The position numbers and the translations under genes were made by a program. The notes beneath the pieces were generated by a model. It was not told where the DNA came from, made no database searches, and worked only from the letters and a program-made list of their open reading frames with translations. Source: Limihaloglobus sulfuriphilus (GTDB lineage Bacteria; Planctomycetota; Phycisphaerae; Sedimentisphaerales; Sedimentisphaeraceae). From it: a stretch of DNA of 64,000 nucleotides. This document shows, piece after piece, positions 16,068 through 24,177 of this stretch; position 1 is the stretch's first letter, and every line of letters begins with the position of its first letter. Location of the stretch: NCBI RefSeq assembly GCF_001999965.1, contig NZ_CP019646.1:3658001-3722000 (forward strand), given 5' to 3'.

Positions 16068-17381
16068 TTAGATTTCAAAAGGCTTAATCCAATCCTCGCG
16101 GCCGCGGCGGTGGAAACAGCCGTAAGCGGTTATTTGTGCGTTGGGATTGTTTACGATAACCGGCTTGTCGGCGTAGTAGTTTGACATGCGGCAGCCGAAC
16201 ATCGATACCGTAAGCGGCTTATCGCCGTTTACCAGAAGGTACTCATTGCTAAGAGGCAATTTTGTGCCGCGATAATCCACGCTTGGGGTAGATAGTGCCG
16301 CGTTGCTGCCGGAGAATGATTCAACGGCGCTCAGAGCGGTGTGGCCTTCGCCGTCGATTATAATCGGGTGGTTATCCTGTACCGTCTTGCCGGCGTTGGC
16401 GATTATCGAGCCCTGGGCGATCTGCCAGTTGCGGTTGAACTGGCTGTCGCCGGTTTTGTGTATGCCGACGGCGACGCAGTCGAGATTGAAGTTGGTAAGC
16501 TGGCCGTAGGTGGCGGGTCCGAGCCGTATGCCGCCCCATGTGCCGAATGTGAAGATGTCCATCAGCTGGGCATTGTCTGTGTGGTCTATCGAATAGGCGT
16601 ATGTGCCGCGTTTGATGACGCTGTCAACTACCGCCCGGCTGTACTGGCCGTCGATGAACCGGCGAATGGCGGGGTTGACGTGGCAGTGCAGAAGACGCGG
16701 AATATCGTAGCAGTAGTCTATCTCGATGAATCTGCCGCTGAGAGGATAGCCGAAACAATGCTCAAACCGCATCAGCTCGGTAACGTTTTCTCTGTCGGCC
16801 GTGAAGTCGAAGCTCTGGTATTCGCCGAAGAATGTCAGATCCTGCATCGTAACGCCCTGAACGGGTTTGGACTTATCGCTGGAGATTGTCGGCGGGTATT
16901 CTATTATTTTTGACGGGTCAAGCAGTGTCTGCCGTGGGTACCAGAATTGTATGCCGGCAATCTGCGTGGCGGTCTCGACGGTTATAAACGGCTTTTGTGC
17001 GTCTTCGATCCTGAGTACACTGCCGAGGGGCTGAGGTTTTGACGGATGTTGCGTGCCGCGGGGAACTGTCGTGCTGAGTCCGACAAGCGAGGCATTCATT
17101 CGAAGCTGTACGCCCGATTCAACAGTGCAGGGCTCGTCAGTGGGTTCGATAAGCACTGTGCCGCCAATCTCGGCCGACCAGTCGATAGCCGACTGCAGCG
17201 CAGTTTTGTTCCGGGCCGGCGTGTTGGAGCTCTTGAGCCCGAAATCGCCTGCCGGCCTTAGGCCTGCGATGCCGCCGCGAGACTCCGGGGGAGCTGCTTT
17301 GCAAACCGCCGCGCCGGCCGCTGCCGCCGCCGATGCCGTTATGAGGTTTCTTCTGAGAATACTTGTGCCGGCGTTAAACAT
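16068..17381 (-). CDS. Tat-exported right-handed beta-helix protein (possible polysaccharide lyase or hydrolase)
   Basis: 437 residues. The N-terminus has a twin-arginine signal, LRRNLITASAAAAAGAAVCK. The next part begins like the pectate-lyase_3/glycosidase superfamily: ALQSAIDWSAEIGGTVLIEP. It continues with repeated short beta strands (GVTMQDLTFFGEYQSFDF, RFIEIDYCYDIPRLLHCHV, DNAQLMDIFTFGTWGGIRLG, GQLTNFNLDCVAVGIHKTG), typical of parallel beta-helices. No catalytic residues can be assigned. The ladder ends with MFGCRMSNYYADKPVIVN and a Gly-Cys-Phe-His segment. It lies alone, about 2.5 kb before the glycan locus, and lacks the operator found there, so it is probably regulated differently. 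Confidence 0.75.
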   Translation of the reverse strand: MFNAGTSILRRNLITASAAAAAGAAVCKAAPPESRGGIAGLRPAGDFGLKSSNTPARNKTALQSAIDWSAEIGGTVLIEPTDEPCTVESGVQLRMNASLVGLSTTVPRGTQHPSKPQPLGSVLRIEDAQKPFITVETATQIAGIQFWYPRQTLLDPSKIIEYPPTISSDKSKPVQGVTMQDLTFFGEYQSFDFTADRENVTELMRFEHCFGYPLSGRFIEIDYCYDIPRLLHCHVNPAIRRFIDGQYSRAVVDSVIKRGTYAYSIDHTDNAQLMDIFTFGTWGGIRLGPATYGQLTNFNLDCVAVGIHKTGDSQFNRNWQIAQGSIIANAGKTVQDNHPIIIDGEGHTALSAVESFSGSNAALSTPSVDYRGTKLPLSNEYLLVNGDKPLTVSMFGCRMSNYYADKPVIVNNPNAQITAYGCFHRRGREDWIKPFEI

Positions 17382-17463
17382 AACTCACCATACTTTCTGC
17401 ATTATTGGAAAATTCAAAAACCAGACTAAGTTTAATCATTTAACAAAAAATATCAAATTAACC

Positions 17464-17491
17464 TTGATTTTTTGTCCCTGCCCGCTAAATT
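17464..17491 (+). promoter_or_regulatory. Likely promoter of tRNA-Val
   Basis: TTGATT (17464-17469) and TAAATT (17486-17491), spacer 16 bp, ending 11 nt before the mature tRNA 5' end. Assigned by eye. Confidence 0.4.
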
Positions 17492-17502
17492 ACGTATCTC
17501 CC

Positions 17503-17576
17503 GGGCGGTTAGCTCAGTTGGCTAGAGCGTCTGGTCGACATCCAGAAGGTCGTTGGTTCAAGTCCAATACCGCCCA
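17503..17576 (+). tRNA. tRNA-Val (anticodon GAC)
   Basis: 74 nt, read by hand. The acceptor pairs GGGCGGT (17503-17509) with ACCGCCC (17569-17575), discriminator A. The D arm is GCTC-AGTTGGCTA-GAGC, the anticodon arm TCTGG-TCGACAT-CCAGA, the variable loop AGGTC, and the T arm GTTGG-TTCAAGT-CCAAT. The anticodon GAC (17537-17539) reads GUC/GUU valine codons. CCA is not encoded (the 3' sequence is ACTCG). The position before the anticodon (33) is C, not the near-universal U; see findings. A terminator follows at 17584. Confidence 0.95.
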
Positions 17577-17583
17577 CTCGCAG

Positions 17584-17616
17584 CCCCTTGTTACTAAAGC
17601 AGTTGCAAGGGGTTTT
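17584..17616 (+). terminator. Terminator after tRNA-Val
   Basis: Stem CCCCTTG (17584-17590) / CAAGGGG (17606-17612) followed by TTTTGCTTTT. Confidence 0.8.
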
Positions 17617-17798
17617 GCTTTTGTAGGTTACTGCAATTTCCGGCACTTAGGCTCACTGTACATCGCCGTCCTGAGCATCTTGTTTCTGATCGTTTCTATT
17701 TAATTCTGCTCCATCCTTCGCGGTGTTAGGATAGCGTTTTACCTCATCTGTTTTAATATAGAAGATATGTAACAACAACAACTTACAAAATAAAATTA

Positions 17799-17822
17799 AA
17801 AAAGGGTGTCTGACCCCTTTTT
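17799..17822. terminator. Palindrome able to act as a bidirectional terminator
   Basis: Arms AAAAAGGG and CCCTTTTT surround TGTCTGAC, with A- and T-runs on both sides. The core GGGTGTCTGACCCC is a motif I have also seen in dispersed intergenic repeats. It sits between the tRNA and the helicase gene. Confidence 0.5.
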
Positions 17823-17869
17823 AGTTTTTTGCCATTGCTAATTCTTAATCTTATATTAACACGTCTCTC

Positions 17870-17938
17870 GCTCTCGCCGTCAATGTCAATTATCGCCACC
17901 GATTCATCTATCCTGGTGCCGTGAATGCACTTGCGGAC
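17870..17938 (-). pseudogene. Possible relic of an RHS-repeat protein
   Basis: On the minus strand the codons from 17938 read VRKCIHGTRIDESVAIIDID, resembling the conserved VRKYIYGPGIDEP-type segment of RHS-repeat proteins of planctomycetes. The similarity covers about 20 residues, the frame has no start, and the rest of the RHS core is absent. If real, it is a decayed fragment. The comparison is from memory of the motif. Confidence 0.3.
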
Positions 17939-18143
17939 AAGAGGGAAGTCCGTAACCTGACGGCAGGGGACAGGGCGTAGAAAAAAATATTGTTGAATAA
18001 TAAAACTTGTAATAACAGGTGATTATATTATAATTGTGTTTTGATGAGGCAAAAACAGGTCTATATACAGCCTGAATCGGCGAATTTCATTTTTTAGTCA
18101 ATTTGTTTTTGCGTAAAGTTTTATGTTTATTTTAAGGTAATAT

Positions 18144-19565
18144 ATGCCGTTTAAATCTTTAGGTCTTTCAGACCCGCTTGTACGGGGAATCCTGGCTACA
18201 GGTTACTCCGCCCCCACCAAAATACAATCCGAAGCAATTCCCGCCGCACTTGAAGGCCGCGATTTGATTGCATGTGCACAGACCGGAACCGGCAAAACCG
18301 CGGCGTTTGTACTGCCGATACTTCACCGTCTGGAATTAATGGACCCGCCTGCAAAACACCGCAACCCAAAGGCACTTATACTCACCCCGACACGTGAGCT
18401 GGCCCTGCAGATTGAGGGCTGCATACAGGATTACGGCCGTTATCTGGATATCCGTGCACTTACCGTTTACGGCGGTTCCAAGATGGGCAGCCAGCTTCAG
18501 GCACTGAAGCGGGGGATAGATATACTTGTTGCTACGCCTGGCAGGCTGCTTGACCATATGGACCGCAAGAGTGTCAGTCTCTCAGATGTAGAGGTGCTTG
18601 TGCTTGATGAGGCGGACCGTATGTTTGATATGGGTTTTATAAAAGACGTCCAGAAAATAGTCCGCAGCGTTCCAAAGAGCCGCCAGACTCTTCTTTTTTC
18701 CGCTACGATATCTGATGATATTGACCGGCTCGCCGGCGGAATCCAGAAGGATCCGCTGACCATAGTTGTCGGCAAGAAAAGAAACCCCATCGAGACGATC
18801 AACCAGAGGGTGTATTTTGTCCGTAAGCAGCTTAAACCTGTGCTTTTAAAGCATATGCTCAACACAGAAAAGATGGAAACAGTTCTTATCTTCTCGCGTA
18901 CCAAGCATGGCGCAGACCGAATAACACGCAACCTGCAGCGAGAGGGCTTTAACACCATCGCGATACACTCCAACCGCACACAATCCCAGCGGCTCAAAGC
19001 GCTGGAGGGTTTCAAAGCGGGCAGGTACCAGATTATGGTAGCCACTGACATCGCGGCACGCGGTATTGATGTCGAGGGCATCAGCCATGTGATAAACTAT
19101 GACGTGCCAAAACACCCCGAGGATTATGTCCACCGAATCGGTCGTACCGGCAGGGCAGAGGCAACCGGCGACGCGATAACGCTTGTTACAGAAGAGGAAG
19201 GTCCCGAGCTTAGCCGAATTGAAAAATATACTGACAAATATCTTGAGCCAATGCTCTATCCGGATTTTGATAATGAACAGGCCGCTCCGCCGAGATTGCC
19301 GCGAGGGCCCAGAAGTGACTCCAGGCAGGGCGGACAGCGTTCACGCGGCAAGGGCGGCTCCGGCCGGCGAAGAGATTCCCGCGGAGACAGCCGGTCTGCA
19401 AAAAGCGAATCAAGCCAATCCGGCGACAAGAAGAAAAACTCCCGCCGGCGGAAACCAAAATCAGCCTCCAATTCTCAGGGAGGCGGTAAACAGGACAGCT
19501 CAAACCAGAATCAGAACAAAAAACGCCGCAGAAAACCCCGTAAAGATTCACAAAAAAGTGATTGA
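18144..19565 (+). CDS. rhlE: DEAD-box RNA helicase, RhlE type
   Basis: 473 residues. All helicase motifs are present: the Q motif region GYSAPTKIQSEAIP, Walker A AQTGTGKT (45-52), PTRELALQ, GGSKMGSQ, TPGRLLDH, the Walker B DEAD in LVLDEADRMFDMGF, SAT in LLFSATI, then VLIFSRTKHGADRI, VATDIAARGIDV and HRIGRTGRA. The GRTGRAEATGDAITLVTEEE junction and the RhlE-like MFDMGF favour this subgroup. The C-terminal ~95 residues are a basic, Arg/Lys/Ser/Gly-rich tail expected to bind RNA non-specifically. The protein would remodel RNA in ribosome assembly or decay, using ATP. Confidence 0.93.
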   Translation: MPFKSLGLSDPLVRGILATGYSAPTKIQSEAIPAALEGRDLIACAQTGTGKTAAFVLPILHRLELMDPPAKHRNPKALILTPTRELALQIEGCIQDYGRYLDIRALTVYGGSKMGSQLQALKRGIDILVATPGRLLDHMDRKSVSLSDVEVLVLDEADRMFDMGFIKDVQKIVRSVPKSRQTLLFSATISDDIDRLAGGIQKDPLTIVVGKKRNPIETINQRVYFVRKQLKPVLLKHMLNTEKMETVLIFSRTKHGADRITRNLQREGFNTIAIHSNRTQSQRLKALEGFKAGRYQIMVATDIAARGIDVEGISHVINYDVPKHPEDYVHRIGRTGRAEATGDAITLVTEEEGPELSRIEKYTDKYLEPMLYPDFDNEQAAPPRLPRGPRSDSRQGGQRSRGKGGSGRRRDSRGDSRSAKSESSQSGDKKKNSRRRKPKSASNSQGGGKQDSSNQNQNKKRRRKPRKDSQKSD

Positions 19566-19650
19566 GCCTGAAACTGCGAGTGAGATAAACACTAAAACAG
19601 CAAGAGTTTAGCCCGAATTTCTCAATTATCGGGTTAAATTGGATTTTTTG

Positions 19651-19697
19651 ACAGCGTCCGGGCGGTTTACATGCCGCCAGGGGTGCTGTTTTTTTTT
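19651..19697 (+). terminator. Terminator after the helicase gene
   Basis: An outer stem ACAGC / GCTGT encloses an inner stem GGCGG / CCGCC (19661-19665 with 19674-19678), followed by nine T residues. It marks the left boundary of the glycan locus. Confidence 0.85.
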
Positions 19698-19899
19698 GCC
19701 GCCGATAATGTGTGTGTAACATTTTATTGTAATGTTAAATATTATTTTGAAGTGGTTTATGATGATTTTAATCTATGTTTATCGGCAAAGCAATCGTAGA
19801 GCTTCCAACGACAATATTATCCCGCAAAAAGTGCTACACGCATAACAATAATTGAGGAATTCAGGTTTAACCATAGAAATGATAACTTGCTTCTTGTTT

Positions 19900-19960
19900 C
19901 GTAAATTGGCTACAATTAACCGCAAAATGGCGTTGTTTAATTGTGCTTTTCGGATAATTT
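19900..19960 (+). promoter_or_regulatory. Operator A and promoter of the unit starting at 20115
   Basis: Direct repeat CGTAAATTGGC (19900-19910) and CGCAAAATGGC (19921-19931), starting 21 bp apart, with spacer TACAATTAAC. A -10-like TAATTT begins 24 nt after the second copy (19955-19960). Same arrangement as operators B to E. The rest of the 19698-20114 spacer holds nothing else recognisable; the leader to the start codon is about 150 nt. Confidence 0.75.
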
Positions 19961-20114
19961 AAGTGAATGCCGGTATTATAATATCTCAACATTTATTTAG
20001 CTGAAAGTCATGTGGTGAAGTTAGAATATATAGAATTAGACGCATGTAATATCAGGTGCGGCGATGTTGAACAAAAGAGCTTTTAAACCTATATGGAAAA
20101 AGGAACAACTGACT

Positions 20115-22979
20115 ATGAAAAAAATATTATTTACTCTTGCTATACAGATTTTAACGTTTGCCGTTTTTGGTGCCGATAAGTTAGAAAACCAAGTCTATTC
20201 AATACGAACGGTTGATAAAGATACAGTTCTGATCACGCACAAAGAGGGTGGTGAATGGACATTCGATCTTTCATTCTGCGTTCTCTACTCAGATGTTAAC
20301 CCTAAGTTAGGCCTGCGTAAAGGTTGGACCGATCCTGTAAGTTATAATACGACTACCTGGGAAAATAAAGCCCTGGAACAATCATCAGAAGTAGTTGATA
20401 CCGGCAAGAGTAATATTTCAGTTGGAGACGGATTTGATCCCCGTATTCTGGAGGCATCCAACAGCAATCGAACCGCCAATCTGTTCAATGCATCGCCGCG
20501 GATCTATATAAATGCAAAAAGTGTACAGGCCTCACAAAAGGGATTCAAGTACACGTTTGCAGATCATCCTGCTTTTGAGCTTAGCGTGATCATGGCCTTG
20601 CCTGCGGGGCAAGAGCCGCCGGTTATCCGATACACTTTTACGCCGAAAAAAGGTGGATATTATTCTGTCGGTTATGTGGGTGCGCCTCAGTATGAAATGG
20701 ACGAACTTGATGAAATATTTCAGTCCATGCTCTGGCAGGAAAAGCGTTTTCCAAATACAAGTATTATGACCCTGGCTTATAGATGCACTGTCCCCTCGAC
20801 GTTCATCACCAAAGATGGTGTAACATTAGGCGTAGTTGCTGATCCGGAAGATTTCCCTTTTGAAGAATTGCCTCTAATGGATAATTCCCGGTTTGGTGTG
20901 GCAGTTCACAACAAGGAACATCTGGCTCAGCCGATGCTGTTTGCACCGGTACTCGGCGGTAAAGATTCCAAGATGGATTCTGGAGAGCGTTTTACATTCA
21001 CGATGCGGCCGGTGATCGTAAAGGGTGATTCGACGGTCGCTTTTGAGCATATTGCCCGCAGCATGTACGGATTCAGGGACTATCGAACAAATGCGATATG
21101 CTCACTCAACCAGACACTTGAAAACATGGTTGATTACGGCATGAGTCACTGGAGCCGTTTTCTGGAAGATCAAAAGGGATGCAGTTATGATACTGATGCG
21201 CCGGGAACTGTTAAAAATGTGTCATCGCTTAATCCGCTGGAACTGGCAATCATTACGGACAATGAAGATATTTTCAATCGCCGCGCCTATCCTTACATAG
21301 AATATATGCTTTCACGAAAAAAATTCCTTTTTACAGTAGATGAAAAGCAGAAAATCCAAAGCCCCTCTTACACACTGGAAGGACCTTGTGCCCCGATATC
21401 AGAGCTGACTTCGCTTCATACCATTTTTGAACGCGGCACACCGGCGTTCCTGAAACTGGCGGAAAAGGAATTCAACTCATCGCGAGTTCGTAATCTCGAT
21501 GACGCCGAAACCGGAAGGAGCTGGGATAATGCGTTGTTTATGTATCTGGCCGGCGGTGATAAGCAATATTTAGATTTGGCTGTTAAAGGTGCCGATAACT
21601 ATATCCAACGCCGGATTGATAGCCCGCAAACAGATTTCAAAGATCCCGATTCGCCAAGTCCGTTTTTCTGGACGGCATTTGTGCCGAATTTTATAGATTT
21701 GCTCGAACTGTATGAAGTAACAGGTGAGAGAAAATATCTGAATGCGGCTCACAAAGGAGCCCGCCAATTTACACAATTTACATGGATGTGTCCGGCTATT
21801 CCCGACAAGGATATTCTTGTTAACGAAGGCGGAAAGGCACCTTTGTACTGGTATTTAAAAAGCAAGGGTCACAAGCAGATGTCTATTCCGGAAGAAACAG
21901 TTCCCGCATGGCGGCTCTCTTCAATGGGTTTGACACCTGAATCTTCCGTAACCTGTTCCGGGCACAGGGCCATTTTTATGGCCAATTACGCACCCTGGCT
22001 GATACGGATCGGCTATTATGCAGATGATCCCTATTTGAGTGAGATCGGTCGGTCGGCGATTTTGGGCAGATACTGCAACTTCCCCGGCTACCATATGAAT
22101 ACTGCCCGAACAACGGCATACGAGAAGGCGGACTATCCGCTTAGAGAGCATAAAGAATTGAGTGTTAATTCTTTCCATTACAATCATATCTGGCCGATGA
22201 TGTCCATGCTGGTTGATTACCTGGTAACCGAGGCGATGGTACGTTCTGACGGGGCGATTCGGTTCCCGTCCAAGTTCATCGAAGGATACGCTTATCTGCA
22301 GAACAAGTTTTACGGAACTCAACCCGGCAGCTTCTATAACAATGACGATGCGATCCTCTGGATGCCCAAGGGTTTGCTCAAGATTGACAATGTCGAAGTT
22401 AATTATATCGCAGCCCGCGGGGAAAACCGACTGTATCTTGCGTTTATGAATGAGTCATTCGAACCCGTGACGGCACAGGTGTCGCTTAATAATGAGTTAA
22501 TCCCGCAGGGAAGCTACAAAATACATACCCGCAAGGGCAGCGAGAAAACACAACGCGGCGAAATGACTGGAAATAACCTCTCGATAGAGATTGCTCCTAA
22601 GGGCATTACCGCAATCACTGTTGAAGGTGTGGATATTGCTTCACGTTTTCAGTATAAGGTTATGGGAGCGACCGAAGAGAAGGCCTGGAGCAAAGGCTTT
22701 GCCGAGTTCGAAGACCCTGCGGGCCGTGCGATGGTTCTTAACCTTGGTAAGGTTGCCAAGACCGTTTATGTTCATCTCAAAGACAGCAAAAAGGATTTCA
22801 CCCGCGTCGAGCTGGTTTACGAGCTGGGAGACGGCCGGCAGCAGATCGTTGATGAGGCATTCCCGTGGGAATTTACTGTGCCGATCAATGCTGACGCAGA
22901 ACGGTTTTCATTCAAGATCGTCGGAACCGGCAATGACGGTAAAGAAACGGCGTCAGAAACAGTCGAATTGTTCAAATAG
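20115..22979 (+). CDS. Large secreted protein, founding member of an unassigned four-member family
   Basis: 954 residues from the ATG at 20115 (AAGGAA about 9 nt upstream; an upstream in-frame ATG at 20064 would put 17 charged residues before the signal peptide). Signal peptide MKKILFTLAIQILTFAVFGA. An N-terminal beta-sandwich-like part (about 25-310) contains YYSVGYVGAPQYEMDELDEI and MLWQEKRFP. A helical middle has toroid-like repeats: WDNALFMYLAGGDKQYLDLA, FIDLLELYEVTGERKYLNAA. Then come PAWR, GHRAIF, GRYCNFPGYHMN, HYNHIWP, DYLV and NYIAARGENRLYLAFMNES, and a C-terminal beta domain. These blocks recur at 39891, 46466 and 54408. The shape suggests a six-hairpin-type glycosidase or lyase; I cannot name the family. 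First gene of a unit with the URO-D-like gene (11 nt apart), under operator A. Confidence 0.8.
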   Translation: MKKILFTLAIQILTFAVFGADKLENQVYSIRTVDKDTVLITHKEGGEWTFDLSFCVLYSDVNPKLGLRKGWTDPVSYNTTTWENKALEQSSEVVDTGKSNISVGDGFDPRILEASNSNRTANLFNASPRIYINAKSVQASQKGFKYTFADHPAFELSVIMALPAGQEPPVIRYTFTPKKGGYYSVGYVGAPQYEMDELDEIFQSMLWQEKRFPNTSIMTLAYRCTVPSTFITKDGVTLGVVADPEDFPFEELPLMDNSRFGVAVHNKEHLAQPMLFAPVLGGKDSKMDSGERFTFTMRPVIVKGDSTVAFEHIARSMYGFRDYRTNAICSLNQTLENMVDYGMSHWSRFLEDQKGCSYDTDAPGTVKNVSSLNPLELAIITDNEDIFNRRAYPYIEYMLSRKKFLFTVDEKQKIQSPSYTLEGPCAPISELTSLHTIFERGTPAFLKLAEKEFNSSRVRNLDDAETGRSWDNALFMYLAGGDKQYLDLAVKGADNYIQRRIDSPQTDFKDPDSPSPFFWTAFVPNFIDLLELYEVTGERKYLNAAHKGARQFTQFTWMCPAIPDKDILVNEGGKAPLYWYLKSKGHKQMSIPEETVPAWRLSSMGLTPESSVTCSGHRAIFMANYAPWLIRIGYYADDPYLSEIGRSAILGRYCNFPGYHMNTARTTAYEKADYPLREHKELSVNSFHYNHIWPMMSMLVDYLVTEAMVRSDGAIRFPSKFIEGYAYLQNKFYGTQPGSFYNNDDAILWMPKGLLKIDNVEVNYIAARGENRLYLAFMNESFEPVTAQVSLNNELIPQGSYKIHTRKGSEKTQRGEMTGNNLSIEIAPKGITAITVEGVDIASRFQYKVMGATEEKAWSKGFAEFEDPAGRAMVLNLGKVAKTVYVHLKDSKKDFTRVELVYELGDGRQQIVDEAFPWEFTVPINADAERFSFKIVGTGNDGKETASETVELFK

Positions 22980-22990
22980 GAAATTCAGAC

Positions 22991-24169
22991 GTGGCCTCGG
23001 AAATGACAGCGCGAGAACGATTATTTGCTTGTTTAGAGGGCAAGGCTACTGATCGTGTGCCGGTATGGCTGCTGTTTCCGTATCATCCCAGCCACTACTA
23101 TGTTGATGTCAGGAATTATCCTGATTATAAGCCGATATTTGACGCTTCAAAGAAATATGCTCTCATGCTCAATCGCCGAAACCTGGGGATACCATCGGAT
23201 GCCCGGCTTCTAAGTGTACGAAAAAACTCAATACCGCTGTTTACCCCTGAAGTCAGCTACAGAAGCGAGGTTTTTGAGCAGGACGGTGCTAAAATCCTTA
23301 GAGAGCATATTGTGTACAGGGGCAGATCTATCTTTGAGGAACAGCATATGTGCGAATCGGGAAGCCGGATCAAAAAACCGATAAATTCAGATTCTGATCT
23401 GGAGTTTTTCTGTTCACTGCCGGTTGAGACCGATGAAAGGCGAATTCGCCGCGAACTTGAAACCCGCCTGCCGGAGTATCAGAAAGAAAAGCAGGAGTTT
23501 CCAAAGAAATATGGTTCAATGATGCTTGATCTTGGCGAGCCGATTATTCCACTTTATGCCGGGGCCAATCTGGAGGAGTATTCTTTGTGGTCAATAACAC
23601 AAAAAGAGCTTGTAAAAGATTTTCTCGACAGAAACATGCAGCGCCTTAGGATTATCTATAAGTGGAGCCTGGAAAATGATTTGGCTGATATTTATTTTTT
23701 AGTTGGGACTGAGCTGGCGTCTCCGCCTTTAGTCAGCCGCGAAACGTTCAGGAATTGGATCGTTGATTATGATAAAGAGCTGATTGATATGATACACAGT
23801 TATGGCAAAAAGGTAATTCAGCATTATCACGGGCAGATACGAGAGGTTTTAAGTGAGTTTTCGTATATGGGAGCCGATGCGATACATACAATTGAAGCTC
23901 CTCCAATTGGCAATTGCACATTAACGCAGGCCTACAAAGAGCTTGGTGATAATGTTACACTTATTGGCAACATTCAATATGATGATTTTCGGTCATTTTC
24001 AAAAAATCAGATGGCCGCCGCGATAAATTCCGTACTTGATGAATGCAGAGGCAGACGCTTCATCTTATCGCCGACAGCGGGGCCGTTTCTCGAGCCCCTG
24101 CCCCGGCAGATGATCGAAAATTACATTACCTTTATGGAAACCGCATGGAACTATCCGCGGCAGCAGTAA
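22991..24169 (+). CDS. Uroporphyrinogen decarboxylase-like (URO-D superfamily) protein
   Basis: 392 residues. The start is GTG at 22991; an in-frame ATG at 23003 (MTARERLF) matches the usual start of the superfamily, so the first four residues are uncertain. MTARERLFACLEGKATDRVPV is the typical opening (TxRERxxxxLxGxxxDRVPV), and the rest follows the URO-D barrel: GKKVIQHYHGQIREVLSEF, GADAIHTIEAPPIGN and a C-terminal FILSPTAGPFLEPLP. This superfamily also contains MtaA/CmuA-type methyltransferases; members encoded in planctomycete carbohydrate loci have unknown roles, and true heme synthesis is unlikely. Translated with the upstream family gene under operator A; it ends 8 nt from the convergent sulfatase gene. 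Confidence 0.8.
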   Translation: MASEMTARERLFACLEGKATDRVPVWLLFPYHPSHYYVDVRNYPDYKPIFDASKKYALMLNRRNLGIPSDARLLSVRKNSIPLFTPEVSYRSEVFEQDGAKILREHIVYRGRSIFEEQHMCESGSRIKKPINSDSDLEFFCSLPVETDERRIRRELETRLPEYQKEKQEFPKKYGSMMLDLGEPIIPLYAGANLEEYSLWSITQKELVKDFLDRNMQRLRIIYKWSLENDLADIYFLVGTELASPPLVSRETFRNWIVDYDKELIDMIHSYGKKVIQHYHGQIREVLSEFSYMGADAIHTIEAPPIGNCTLTQAYKELGDNVTLIGNIQYDDFRSFSKNQMAAAINSVLDECRGRRFILSPTAGPFLEPLPRQMIENYITFMETAWNYPRQQ

Positions 24170-24177
24170 AGAGACGT

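Larger units (their letters stand above)
17617..18143. other. Gene-free spacer with degraded sequence
   Basis: Between the tRNA terminator and the helicase gene I find no intact gene. It holds a T/A-flanked palindrome (17799-17822) and a short relic resembling an RHS-repeat protein on the minus strand (17870-17938). The stretch 17940-17975 (AAGTCCGTAACCTGACGGCAG) superficially recalls an RNase P RNA, but the flanking helices are absent. Confidence 0.5.

Noticed and set aside
17940-17975. RNase P RNA-like text
   Set aside because: Only a short resemblance; the surrounding conserved helices are missing.
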